From NCBI RefSeq assembly GCF_009753715.1, contig NZ_WQMS01000001.1:124001-188000 (forward strand): a stretch of 64,000 bases of DNA, written 5' to 3'. The DNA comes from Sphingomonas horti. GTDB taxonomy: Bacteria; Pseudomonadota; Alphaproteobacteria; Sphingomonadales; Sphingomonadaceae. A program made the position numbers and the translations under genes. Under the pieces are notes generated by a model, which had not been told where the DNA came from, ran no database searches, and saw only the letters and a list, made by a program, of their open reading frames with translations. This document shows positions 51,072 through 58,403 of the stretch, piece after piece; within the stretch, counting starts at the first letter, position 1; the number at the start of each line of letters is the position of its first letter.

Positions 51072-51425
51072 CTACTTGGGCGCGGTCAGCGACTTGCCGA
51101 GCGTCTGGATCGCCATTGCCGATCCCTGAACCCGTTTGGCGCAGCTGGTCATGGTCGGGCCTGCATTCTCGGCAGTGATCGTCGGCGCCTGCGCCTTGAG
51201 CGCGGCCGATAGCTGCGCGCCGGACAGGCGTGCGTCGACGCGGCCGAGATAATAATAGGAGGAGAGCACCGCGACCTGGTGCTTGCCCGGGTCCTTTTCC
51301 GCTTTCACGAACAGGTTCGCGGCCAGCAGGCACTTCACGTCGTCGCTGGCGGTCTGCGCCGCCGCGGGCGCACTCGTCAAAGCCAGGGCCAGTCCCGCCG
51401 CGGCGAACGCATCACGCAATTCCAT
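51072..51425 (-). CDS. Small exported protein of unknown function
   Basis: A 117-residue protein with a signal peptide (residues about 1-24, ending AAAQ). The mature part has two cysteines (KCLLAANLF and TSCAKRV) that could form a disulphide, and a helical YYYLGRVDARLSGAQL stretch. I do not recognise the family; similar short exported proteins occur in sphingomonads. The ATG at 51425 is chosen because a longer TTG start would spoil the signal peptide. It is divergent from the DUF885 peptidase gene with 138 bases between. Confidence 0.7.
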   Translation of the reverse strand: MELRDAFAAAGLALALTSAPAAAQTASDDVKCLLAANLFVKAEKDPGKHQVAVLSSYYYLGRVDARLSGAQLSAALKAQAPTITAENAGPTMTSCAKRVQGSAMAIQTLGKSLTAPK

Positions 51426-51563
51426 CGATACTCTCCCGTCCATCGGCAAGGCCAAGCGCTTGCGCCGCCATCCCGTTCCGCGGCTGTAGCGAAACCGCGC
51501 TTGCGTGTCGCGCCCGCTCTGGGCAGGAAGGCCGGACCCCCTTCATCAACGGAGTTAAGCTTC

Positions 51564-53363
51564 ATGGATCGTCGCGCATTTCTTCTGTCGGGCGGAGCGG
51601 TCGCGGCGATCGGCCTGATGCCGGAGGCGCTGGCGCAGACGGCGCCGGGCGCAGCCGATACGGAGCTGCGCGCGCTGCTCGACCGCTTCTTCTACGACCG
51701 GCTGCAGGACAGTCCGGAACAGGCGACCAGCCTCGGCCTCGACAAGGGCGAGCGCGCGGCGCTTCGCGCGCGCCTCAGCGACAATTCGGCCGCCGGCCAG
51801 GCGCGCCACCTCGCCCGCACCCGAGCGGAACGCGCGGCGCTCGGCAAGATCGACCGGACCGGCCTCAGCTTTAACGGTCAGGTCGATTACGACGTCGTCC
51901 AGTATCAGCTCGATCGCACCATCGCGGGCGCGCGCTTTCCCTATGGCGACGGCTTTTCGCCCTATATCCTCAGCCAGCAGAACGGCGCCTATCAGGACGT
52001 TCCGGACTTCCTCGACAACGCGCACCGGGTGACGAACGCCGCCGATGCGGACGCCTATCTGGCGCGCCTGTCGCAGATGGCGAAGGCAGTGGACAACGAC
52101 ACCGACCGCCAGCGCGCCGATACCGCCAAGGGCGTGTTCGCGCCTGACTATATCCTCGACACGACGCTGAAGCTGCTGGGCGATGTGCGCGATGTCGAGC
52201 CGACCAAGACGGTGATGGTCGCCTCGTTCGCGAAGAAGCTGGCCGACGCCAAGCTGCCGCCCGCCCGCGCCGCGGAGGCGGAGAAGATCGTGCGCGAGCA
52301 GGTCTTCCCCGCGCTCGACCGGCAGCGCGCGCTGGTGCGGGAGCTGCGGGCGAAGGCGACGCACGATGCCGGCGTGTGGCGCCTGCCGGAAGGCGAAGCC
52401 TATTACGCGGTCGCTGCCGAGGGCTATACGACCGTGTCGATGACCGGCGACGAGATCCACAAGCTCGGGCTCGAGCAGGTCGCCGAGATCGAGGGCCGCA
52501 TCGACGCGATCCTGAAGGCCGAGGGGATGAGCCAGGGCACGGTCGGCGAGCGGCTGGTTGCGCTCAACAAGCGGCCGGACCAGCTCTACCCGAACACCGA
52601 CGAAGGCAAGGAAGCGCTGCTGAACCAGCTCCGCGCCCAGGTCGCGGCGATGTACAAGCGGCTGCCGGAAGCGTTCGCGACGCTGCCCAAGGCGCCGGTC
52701 GAGGTGCGCCGCGTGCCGCCGTCGATCCAGGCGGGCGCGCCGGGCGGCTATTACCAGAACGCCACGCTCGACGGCTCGCGGCCCGGCATCTATTTCATCA
52801 ACCTGCGCGACACGTTCGACCGGCCCAAATTCGGCCTCGCCACCCTGTCGCACCATGAGGCGGTGCCGGGTCATCACATGCAGGTGATGCTGGCGATGGA
52901 ATCGACCGAAATCCCGCTGATCCGCCGCCGCGGCTTTTTCTCCGGCTATGGCGAGGGCTGGGCGCTCTACACCGAGCAGCTGGCCGACGAGATGGGCATG
53001 TTCGATGGCGATCCGCTGGGCCGCGTCGGCTATCTCCAGTCCTTCCTGTTCCGCGCGACTCGCCTGGTGGTCGACTCCGGCATGCACGTGAAGCGCTGGA
53101 GCCGGGAGCAGGCGACCGACTGGTTCATGGCGCATACCGGCATTGCCCGCGGCCGCAGCCAGGGCGAGATCGACCGCTATACGATCCGTCCCGGCCAGGC
53201 GTGCAGCTACAAGATCGGACACACCGTCTGGGCCCGCCTGCGCGACGAGACCAGGGCACGGCAGGGCGACCGCTTCGATCTGAAGCAGTTCCACGACGTG
53301 CTGAAACTGGGCGCGATGCCGCTCAGCGTGCTGGAGCGGGTGGTACGCGAACGCTACGTGTGA
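51564..53363 (+). CDS. DUF885 metallo-hydrolase with Tat signal
   Basis: A 599-residue exported protein of the DUF885 family, related to M32-like zinc carboxypeptidases. A twin-arginine leader (DRRAFLLSGGAVAAIG) is followed by a long helical domain. The zinc motif is His431-Glu432 and the following histidines in HEAVPGHHMQ, with GYGEGWALYTE providing a downstream Glu ligand. Such proteins are probably peptidases acting in the periplasm. The start at 51564 follows ACGGAG. A longer in-frame ORF from 51279 overlaps the antisense small gene and is not believed. Confidence 0.88.
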   Translation: MDRRAFLLSGGAVAAIGLMPEALAQTAPGAADTELRALLDRFFYDRLQDSPEQATSLGLDKGERAALRARLSDNSAAGQARHLARTRAERAALGKIDRTGLSFNGQVDYDVVQYQLDRTIAGARFPYGDGFSPYILSQQNGAYQDVPDFLDNAHRVTNAADADAYLARLSQMAKAVDNDTDRQRADTAKGVFAPDYILDTTLKLLGDVRDVEPTKTVMVASFAKKLADAKLPPARAAEAEKIVREQVFPALDRQRALVRELRAKATHDAGVWRLPEGEAYYAVAAEGYTTVSMTGDEIHKLGLEQVAEIEGRIDAILKAEGMSQGTVGERLVALNKRPDQLYPNTDEGKEALLNQLRAQVAAMYKRLPEAFATLPKAPVEVRRVPPSIQAGAPGGYYQNATLDGSRPGIYFINLRDTFDRPKFGLATLSHHEAVPGHHMQVMLAMESTEIPLIRRRGFFSGYGEGWALYTEQLADEMGMFDGDPLGRVGYLQSFLFRATRLVVDSGMHVKRWSREQATDWFMAHTGIARGRSQGEIDRYTIRPGQACSYKIGHTVWARLRDETRARQGDRFDLKQFHDVLKLGAMPLSVLERVVRERYV

Positions 53364-53443
53364 CGCGTTCCCCTCCCCAAAAGGGAAGGGAATAGCTTCG
53401 CCCGCTTGCAATCGCGTTCCCCATTCCGCAATTGCGAAGGGCT

Positions 53444-54817
53444 ATGGCGCAGAAATGGACTCCCGACAGCTGGCGCCGGCACGAAGCCCGCCAGCTCCCG
53501 ACCTATCCCGACGCGGCGGCGCTGGCCGCCGCCGAGGAGGAGCTGCGCCACTATCCGCCGCTAGTCTTCGCCGGGGAGGCGCGCGAGCTGAAGCGCGACC
53601 TGGCCGAGGTTGCGGAGGGCAAGGCGTTCCTGCTCCAGGGCGGCGACTGCGCCGAAAGCTTCGCCGAGTTCCACCCCAACAACATCCGGGACACGTTCCG
53701 CGTGATCCTGCAGATGGCGGTGGTCCTCACCTTCGCCTCGAAGCTGCCGGTGGTGAAGGTCGGCCGGATGGCGGGCCAGTTCGCGAAACCGCGCTCGGCC
53801 GATACCGAGGAACAGGGCGGCGTCGCCCTCCCCTCCTATCGCGGCGACAATGTCAACGACATCGCATTCACGCCGGAGGCGCGCCGCCCCGACCCGCAGC
53901 GAATGGTCAAGGCTTACAGCCAGTCGGCGGCGACGCTGAACCTGCTCCGCGCCTTCGCCCAGGGCGGCTATGCGAACCTGCACCAGGTCCATCGCTGGAC
54001 CCACGACTTCATGGGCCGCAGCCCTTGGACCCGGAAATATACAGACCTTGCCGACCGCATCGGCGAGGCGCTGGACTTCATGGCCGCCTGCGGCATCAAC
54101 CCGGACACGGTGCCACAGCTGAAGGGCACGACCTTCTACACCAGCCACGAGGCGCTGCTGCTTCCCTACGAGCAGGCGCTGACCCGGCAGGACAGCCTGA
54201 CCGGCGATTGGTACGACACGTCGGCGCACTTCCTCTGGATCGGCGACCGCACCCGTTTCGACGGCTCGGCCCATGTCGAGTTCATGCGCGGGATCGGCAA
54301 TCCGATCGGCATCAAGTGCGGACCGAGCCTCGAGCCCGACGCGCTGCTGCGCCTGCTCGACGCGCTCAATCCGGCGCGCGAGGCCGGGCGCGTCACGCTG
54401 ATCAGCCGCTACGGCTATGACAAGATCGAGGCGGGCCTACCGCCGCTGGTCCGCGCCGTGCGCCGCGAAGGCCATCCGGTCGTCTGGAGCTGCGACCCGA
54501 TGCACGGCAACGTCGTCAAGGCCGCCAACGGCTACAAGACGCGGCCGTTCGAGCGGATCCTGGCGGAAGTGCGCGGCTTCTTCGCCGTCCACCGCGCCGA
54601 AGGCAGCTTCGGCGGCGGCATCCATTGCGAGATGACCGGCCAGAACGTGACCGAATGCACCGGCGGCGCGGTCGCCGTGACCGAGCAGGCGCTGGCCGAC
54701 CGCTACCACACCCATTGCGACCCGCGTCTCAATGCGGCGCAGAGCTTGGAGCTGGCCTTCCTGCTCGCCGAAATGCTGAACCAGGAACTGGCCGAGCGGC
54801 GCAAGGCCGCGGCCTGA
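53444..54817 (+). CDS. 3-Deoxy-7-phosphoheptulonate synthase, class II (DAHP synthase)
   Basis: A 457-residue plant/type II DAHP synthase catalysing the first step of the shikimate pathway from phosphoenolpyruvate and erythrose-4-phosphate. Family hallmarks are [11 protein letters not shown] with the metal-binding Cys, [31 protein letters not shown] with metal His, [15 protein letters not shown] and HCDPRLN with Asp. The ATG at 53444 gives normal length; the TTG at 53432 adds only four residues. It is encoded alone, without other aro genes nearby. It converges with the small proline-rich ORF at 54821. Confidence 0.96.
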   Translation: MAQKWTPDSWRRHEARQLPTYPDAAALAAAEEELRHYPPLVFAGEARELKRDLAEVAEGKAFLLQGGDCAESFAEFHPNNIRDTFRVILQMAVVLTFASKLPVVKVGRMAGQFAKPRSADTEEQGGVALPSYRGDNVNDIAFTPEARRPDPQRMVKAYSQSAATLNLLRAFAQGGYANLHQVHRWTHDFMGRSPWTRKYTDLADRIGEALDFMAACGINPDTVPQLKGTTFYTSHEALLLPYEQALTRQDSLTGDWYDTSAHFLWIGDRTRFDGSAHVEFMRGIGNPIGIKCGPSLEPDALLRLLDALNPAREAGRVTLISRYGYDKIEAGLPPLVRAVRREGHPVVWSCDPMHGNVVKAANGYKTRPFERILAEVRGFFAVHRAEGSFGGGIHCEMTGQNVTECTGGAVAVTEQALADRYHTHCDPRLNAAQSLELAFLLAEMLNQELAERRKAAA

Positions 54818-54820
54818 CGG

Positions 54821-54949
54821 TCAGGCGGCGCTGGGCGGCGGGGGCTCCGGCCCTCTCTCGTCCCGGACCGGCAGCGGCCGGCGAGGGAACGGGATCACGC
54901 GTGCCGGCCGCCGCGGCTCCGGTCGCTGTGCTCGGTCGTCATCGGCCAT
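54821..54949 (-). CDS. Possible small Pro/Arg-rich protein
   Basis: A 42-residue ORF whose ATG overlaps the end of the GreA/GreB-like gene by 11 bases, as in a coupled operon. The peptide is rich in Arg and Pro, contains ARVIPFPRRPL and has no signal peptide or domain. Short VIPFP-containing proteins occur in sphingomonads, which is the main reason to list it. It may be non-coding. Confidence 0.35.
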   Translation of the reverse strand: MADDDRAQRPEPRRPARVIPFPRRPLPVRDERGPEPPPPSAA

Positions 54950-55379
54950 CGGCTTCTCCATTCTCGACCGCCAGCACTTCCAGGGTTGCGAGACGGCCGT
55001 CGTCGCCCGGCCAGAGCACGGCCTGCCCCGCCTCCAGCCCGATCAGCCCGGCGCCGAGCAGGCTGGTCACGTCCAGCCCCTCGCATCCGGTCGCGGACGG
55101 GTGGCAGAGCCGGGCCTGGCCCGCCGCTCCCCGGCCGTGCCGATAGGCGACGCGGCTTTCGAGCCGGGCGACCCGCGGCGGCAGCCCGGGACGATCGGTG
55201 ACCCGCGCCAGCCGCACCTTCTTCAGCAGCAGGTGCGCGGCGACATCGTCCTCGGCCGAGAGGGCAAGCGCGATCAGGCAGTGCCGCTCGCATTCAGCCA
55301 GGTGGAACGGCGTGTCCTTGTGCAGGGCCGCCCAGAGCTCGGCCTGGCCATGCGCGGCGAGCGCAACGCTCTCCAGCAT
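54939..55379 (-). CDS. GreA/GreB C-terminal-domain protein (Rnk-like)
   Basis: A 146-residue protein. The C-terminal half matches the GreA/GreB FKBP-like domain (VTSLLGAGLIGLEAGQAVLW), as in Rnk-type nucleoside diphosphate kinase regulators that bind RNA polymerase. The N-terminal half is helical and contains HKDTPFHLAECERHCL, unlike the long coiled coil of true Gre factors. It follows a small gene by 13 bases on the same strand. Anti-Gre or polymerase-binding function is inferred from the domain only. Confidence 0.7.
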   Translation of the reverse strand: MLESVALAAHGQAELWAALHKDTPFHLAECERHCLIALALSAEDDVAAHLLLKKVRLARVTDRPGLPPRVARLESRVAYRHGRGAAGQARLCHPSATGCEGLDVTSLLGAGLIGLEAGQAVLWPGDDGRLATLEVLAVENGEADGR

Positions 55380-55392
55380 CGCAACTCTCCTC

Positions 55393-55614
55393 TCAACAAG
55401 GCCGGGGCCTGAGGCCGCGGCGGATCGGGACGCGGCGGCGCGTCTTGCGCCCGGTTCGCGTCACTTGCCCCATCAGCCCGCGGACGCGCGGGAACACGCG
55501 CCCTTCCAGCGCGCCGAAATCGGGGTCCGAGGCGAAGAAGCGAAAGCCGCCCTCGCCACGCACGGCGACGCCCACGGGCCGACGCTCGAACTCGACCAGG
55601 AAACGATCTGACAC
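55393..55614 (-). CDS. Small conserved hypothetical protein
   Basis: A 73-residue basic protein beginning MSDRFLVEFERRPVGVAVRG and continuing GGFRFFASDPDFGALEGR, with an Arg-rich tail. The GTG at 55614 has GGAGG upstream at good spacing. The N-terminal pattern recalls short hypothetical proteins of sphingomonads, although I cannot name the family. It precedes the GreA/GreB-like gene by 13 bases in the same direction, so the two probably form an operon. Possible nucleic-acid binding is suggested only by its charge. Confidence 0.6.
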   Translation of the reverse strand: MSDRFLVEFERRPVGVAVRGEGGFRFFASDPDFGALEGRVFPRVRGLMGQVTRTGRKTRRRVPIRRGLRPRPC

Positions 55615-55927
55615 ATTGCCTCCATCACCACGCCCTCGGGGAGACGGCGGCACCGGGCCGCCCGTCGGGCTCCGCGAGGGAAAAGAGCGACCCGATCGGG
55701 CCGCATCACGGCGAGCCTTGGCCCGCCCGGCGATCGACCCCGGGCCGCGTCCGGCTCAGCGCGCCGCGCGGCCCGGGGCAGGCAGGCGTGCCGTGCTGCT
55801 CCCGGCATGCAATTCGTTGCGAAAAGGGCAGAAATTGCGGGTCATCGTTGATCCAACATGGCTGCTTCCCGGGGGAAGTCAAGCAGCCGGCCGGGAGCCG
55901 AAATGCCGCCGGCGAGTTGCTCTTGCC
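55615..55927. other. Non-coding interval of about 310 bases
   Basis: This region separates a minus-strand small-gene operon from a plus-strand lipoprotein gene, so it should hold two divergent promoters. I see no convincing -35/-10 pair, RNA gene or palindrome. Open frames across it are GC-driven and lack start signals. Confidence 0.5.
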
Positions 55928-56488
55928 ATGAAGCCTCTCGCCCCGCTTTTGCTGGCCGTTCTGGCCGCCTGCAGCGCCCCCGCGCCCTCCGAACAGAACG
56001 AAGCCGATCCGCTCGCCGCGCTGGCTTCGCCGGCCGCCAGCCCGACACCACCATCGAGCCCGACGCCCGCCGCTCAGCCGGTGCCCCTCCCCGAAGGCGC
56101 GATCGACAAGGACAGCGCGCAAGGCGCCGCCCAGGTCGTCCAGACCTATTTCGCGCTGATCGAGTCCGGCCGCTACGACCAGGCCTTGGCGCTCTGGTCC
56201 GATGGCGGGCGCGCCAGCGGCATGGCCGCGGACGCATTCGCCCGAAGCTTCGCCAAATATGCCGAATATCATGCCGAGACCGGCGCGCCGGGCCGCATCG
56301 AAGGCGCTGCCGGCTCGCTCTATGTCGACGTGCCGGTGGTCGCCTATGGCCGGCTCAAGTCGGGCGAGCCGTTCCGGATGAAAGGGCCGGTGACGCTGCG
56401 CCGCTGCAACGACGTGCCCGGCTGCACCGCAGAGCAGCGCGCATGGCACATCGCCTCGACCGGATTGAAACCGGCCCCGAACGAGTGA
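55928..56488 (+). CDS. Putative lipoprotein
   Basis: A 186-residue exported protein with a lipobox LAAC (Cys15) after a hydrophobic leader. A Pro/Ser/Ala-rich linker (about 20-55) follows, then a globular domain containing VVQTYFALIESGRYDQALALW, a fold reminiscent of NTF2-like or DUF4878-type domains, and two late cysteines (RRCNDVPGC). Membrane anchoring in the periplasm is predicted. The gene precedes a convergent TonB-like gene by 6 bases. Its function is unknown. Confidence 0.8.
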   Translation: MKPLAPLLLAVLAACSAPAPSEQNEADPLAALASPAASPTPPSSPTPAAQPVPLPEGAIDKDSAQGAAQVVQTYFALIESGRYDQALALWSDGGRASGMAADAFARSFAKYAEYHAETGAPGRIEGAAGSLYVDVPVVAYGRLKSGEPFRMKGPVTLRRCNDVPGCTAEQRAWHIASTGLKPAPNE

Positions 56489-56494
56489 CGCCGC

Positions 56495-57229
56495 TCAGTG
56501 CTGCGCGGCGCTGCTGATTCCACCCTCTTCGGTGAACTCGATGCGGATGCGCACCCAGGCGCCGATCACCGGCTTGCCGTCGATCCGCGGCGGGCGGACC
56601 AGGAATTGCCACGCGGCCTGCCGGATTGCCCGCGCGAGGCCCGAGCCTGGCGGAGAGTCGCCGAGCGTCCGGCAATTGTCGACATGGTAGCGTTCGACCG
56701 TCTGGCAGGCGATCATGGCCCAGCCAACGACGCGGCCCGGCGGCAGATAATAGGAAAGTTCCGCCGAAGTCGGTTCGCGATACCATTCGGCGGCGTAGAG
56801 GCGGGCGCCGCCTGGACCTTCGCCGGGTCCATAGGCAGCGGCACTGTCGCGACCTTGATCCGCGGCCGCGGTATCGGTCGCGCTCGAGCGTACCTGGCGA
56901 AGATCGAAATGCTCCAACCCCGGGACGAGGTACGGCATTGCCGGTGCAGGCAGCGGGGGCGGCTTCTCGGGCGACGCAGGCGGCGCCTTGCCGGCGCGCT
57001 TTACCTCGCCGGCGGCGCGCCGGGGCCGCTCCCCCTTCGGCAGATCGGGCGAGAGCTGGAACGTGATCGGGCCGATCTCCTGCCTGCGGCGCACCCAGTC
57101 CGGCGGCGACAACTTCAGCAGCATCAGCAACAGCAGCAGGTGGACGAGCAGCGTCAGCAGGAGCGCAGGCGCGCGCCGTCGATCAAGCGAGCGATCCGGG
57201 GCCGGCGGAAAGGCATACGCGGAACGCAT
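56495..57229 (-). CDS. TonB-like energy-transducer-type protein
   Basis: A 244-residue protein with one N-terminal membrane helix (about 20-40, ALLLTLLVHLLLLLMLLKL), a proline-rich periplasmic linker (SPEKPPPLPAPAMP) and a C-terminal domain (RQAAWQFLVRPPRIDGKPVI followed by GAWVRIRIEFTEEGG) that resembles the TonB C-terminal fold. TonB couples inner-membrane energy to outer-membrane receptors, two of which occur in this window. No exbB/exbD genes are adjacent, so the protein may be an orphan TonB homologue. The gene runs toward the lipoprotein gene. Confidence 0.65.
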   Translation of the reverse strand: MRSAYAFPPAPDRSLDRRRAPALLLTLLVHLLLLLMLLKLSPPDWVRRRQEIGPITFQLSPDLPKGERPRRAAGEVKRAGKAPPASPEKPPPLPAPAMPYLVPGLEHFDLRQVRSSATDTAAADQGRDSAAAYGPGEGPGGARLYAAEWYREPTSAELSYYLPPGRVVGWAMIACQTVERYHVDNCRTLGDSPPGSGLARAIRQAAWQFLVRPPRIDGKPVIGAWVRIRIEFTEEGGISSAAQH

Positions 57230-57321
57230 CGCGCCTCTCGCCTAGCCGAGCCGCGACGGTGCGACAACCGGACGGCTTTCGTTCATCCGCGCTTCATCGC
57301 GCGGGGCACAGGCCTTGGCGC

Positions 57322-57690
57322 GTGACCCAGTTTCTCCCCGCGCTCGCGCTCGCCCTGATCGCCACCGCCGCATCGGCCCAGACCGCGGAACCGTTCGATT
57401 CCTCCCAGGTCCGTCGCCTCTCTCCGGAGGAGAAGGAGCGCATCCTCGCCGACAACGAGCGCCGCGCGAAGGAGGCGGAGTTCGACGCCGCCCTCGGCAA
57501 CGCAAACCCGCGCCCGAGCGGCATCCACGGCGAGATCGGCGGAGTGATCGGCACCGGCGGCACGCGCGGCATCTTCGGCACCGCACTCGTCCCGCTCGGC
57601 GACAGCGGCTCGGCGATCTTCTCGTTCGAGGACTTCCGCACCGGCACGCTCGACCGCCCTAACGCAAGGCGCCGCGCCGCGCCCAAATGA
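57322..57690 (+). CDS. Small exported protein of unknown function
   Basis: A 122-residue protein. From the GTG at 57322 it begins with a signal peptide (TQFLPALALALIATAASAQ), then a charged helix (SPEEKERILADNERRAKEAE) and a glycine-rich segment (HGEIGGVIGTGGTRGIFGTA). A longer ORF from 57259 would hide the signal. The C-terminus is basic. The stop codon at 57688-57690 abuts the U-tract of the oppositely oriented tracrRNA terminator, so the two transcripts end face to face. No family recognised. Confidence 0.65.
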   Translation: MTQFLPALALALIATAASAQTAEPFDSSQVRRLSPEEKERILADNERRAKEAEFDAALGNANPRPSGIHGEIGGVIGTGGTRGIFGTALVPLGDSGSAIFSFEDFRTGTLDRPNARRRAAPK

Positions 57691-57713
57691 AAAGCGGGGG
57701 CCGTAGCCCCCGC
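57690..57713 (-). terminator. Rho-independent terminator of the tracrRNA
   Basis: In the RNA sense, an 8-bp GC stem (GCGGGGGC and GCCCCCGC, 57694-57713) with a 4-base loop is followed by TTTT (57690-57693). On the plus strand no T-run follows the hairpin, so the terminator serves minus-strand transcription, which fixes the tracrRNA direction. Confidence 0.92.
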
Positions 57714-57766
57714 CTGATTTGGTGCAGTTCAGACTGCTTGTTAACAGCCGGCCTGCGATTTCTGAG
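57690..57766 (-). ncRNA. tracrRNA: tracrRNA of the type II-C CRISPR system
   Basis: A predicted RNA of about 77 nt on the minus strand. Its 5' part (57750-57766) is an exact 17-nt copy of plus-strand repeat bases 11-27 (CTCAGAAATCGCAGGCC), so it pairs with minus-strand crRNA. The next bases (57740-57749, GGCTGTTAAC in RNA sense) pair with crRNA repeat bases 1-9 through four G.U wobbles and one bulged U, making the duplex continuous over repeat bases 1-26. A perfect nexus hairpin follows (GCAGT-CTGA-ACTGC, 57724-57737), then the terminator. A promoter lies at the right distance upstream. The 5' end is predicted, not measured. Confidence 0.9.
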
Positions 57767-57772
57767 GCGCAC

Positions 57773-57801
57773 AGGTTCGTTCGGCCGGCCGCGATTGTCA
57801 A
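57773..57801 (-). promoter_or_regulatory. tracrRNA promoter
   Basis: A consensus -35 TTGACA (57796-57801, minus strand), a 17-base spacer and a weak -10 GAACCT (57773-57778) that keeps the key A2 and T6. Initiation about 7 bases downstream would fall near 57766, exactly where the anti-repeat core begins. Confidence 0.7.
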
Positions 57802-57895
57802 TACGCCGTGCGTTCACACCAACGCGCCCACGCGATTTGCCTCGCGTGCGGTTTGGGGCTAATTGCCCTGCCTTTTCGGCACCGAAACGAAAGCA

Positions 57896-58291
57896 ATGCT
57901 TACCCTTCGCCCAACCCGACGCAAGCTGCTCGGCCTGCTTGGCGCAGCGCCGATCGCGGCGACGGCCAAGCCGGCCCGGGCCGCGCGGCCACCGGTGCTG
58001 CTGCTCAAGACGCGCGTGAATGGCGAATGCTATTACGACGCGGCGCTGGCTATCGGCGGCTTGGCAGTGGGCGATCCCGTCCAGCTTCGGCGCGAGCCGA
58101 CCAATCGCTATGACAGCCGTGCAATCGAGGTGCTCGACCGAAAAGGTCGTAAGCTCGGCTACATTGCGCGCGTCGACAACTCCGCGGCTGCGCGTCTGAT
58201 CGACGCTGGCGAGGCACTCCGCGCGACCGTCGCTCGGCTGGACAAGCCGTCGCTCGATATCCGTATCGACGTGGAATGGCTGCCGGGCTGA
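57896..58291 (+). CDS. HIRAN-domain protein with twin-arginine leader, upstream of cas9
   Basis: A 131-residue protein. Residues 7-30 form a Tat-like leader (PTRRKLLGLLGAAPIAATAK). Residues about 37-127 form a HIRAN domain, with the core RREPTNRYDSRAIEVL at 65-80 and LGYIARVDNSAAARL at 87-101. HIRAN domains of HLTF/Rad5 bind 3' ends of single-stranded DNA; stand-alone bacterial versions are uncharacterised. The gene lies between the divergent tracrRNA promoter and cas9, is co-oriented with the cas genes and ends 112 bases before cas9. I use the ATG at 57896; a TTG at 57863 would add 11 residues. Export of a DNA-binding domain is odd. Confidence 0.8.
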   Translation: MLTLRPTRRKLLGLLGAAPIAATAKPARAARPPVLLLKTRVNGECYYDAALAIGGLAVGDPVQLRREPTNRYDSRAIEVLDRKGRKLGYIARVDNSAAARLIDAGEALRATVARLDKPSLDIRIDVEWLPG

Positions 58292-58403
58292 AAACCCGCG
58301 CTTGGTAATGGCAGACCCCGGACTGCGGTTCGACCGAATCGGCGACTTTGCCGATTGCCTCCGCCTCCCTTCGCTGCAAACATGAGCGTGAGGGGGTAAG
58401 CAC

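Noticed and set aside
50905-51129. 74-codon plus-strand ORF downstream of the Fur box
   Set aside because: No ribosome-binding site, Pro/Arg-rich composition, and overlap with the 3' end of the antisense small exported-protein gene.
57694-57713. Hairpin as a terminator for the plus-strand secreted-protein gene
   Set aside because: No T-run follows on the plus strand, while TTTT follows on the minus strand. It belongs to the tracrRNA, though it might incidentally slow plus-strand transcription.
58337-58356. 7-bp hairpin (AATCGGC/GCCGATT) between the HIRAN gene and cas9 as a terminator
   Set aside because: Short stem with no T-run on either strand; not enough to say the HIRAN gene and cas9 are transcribed separately.
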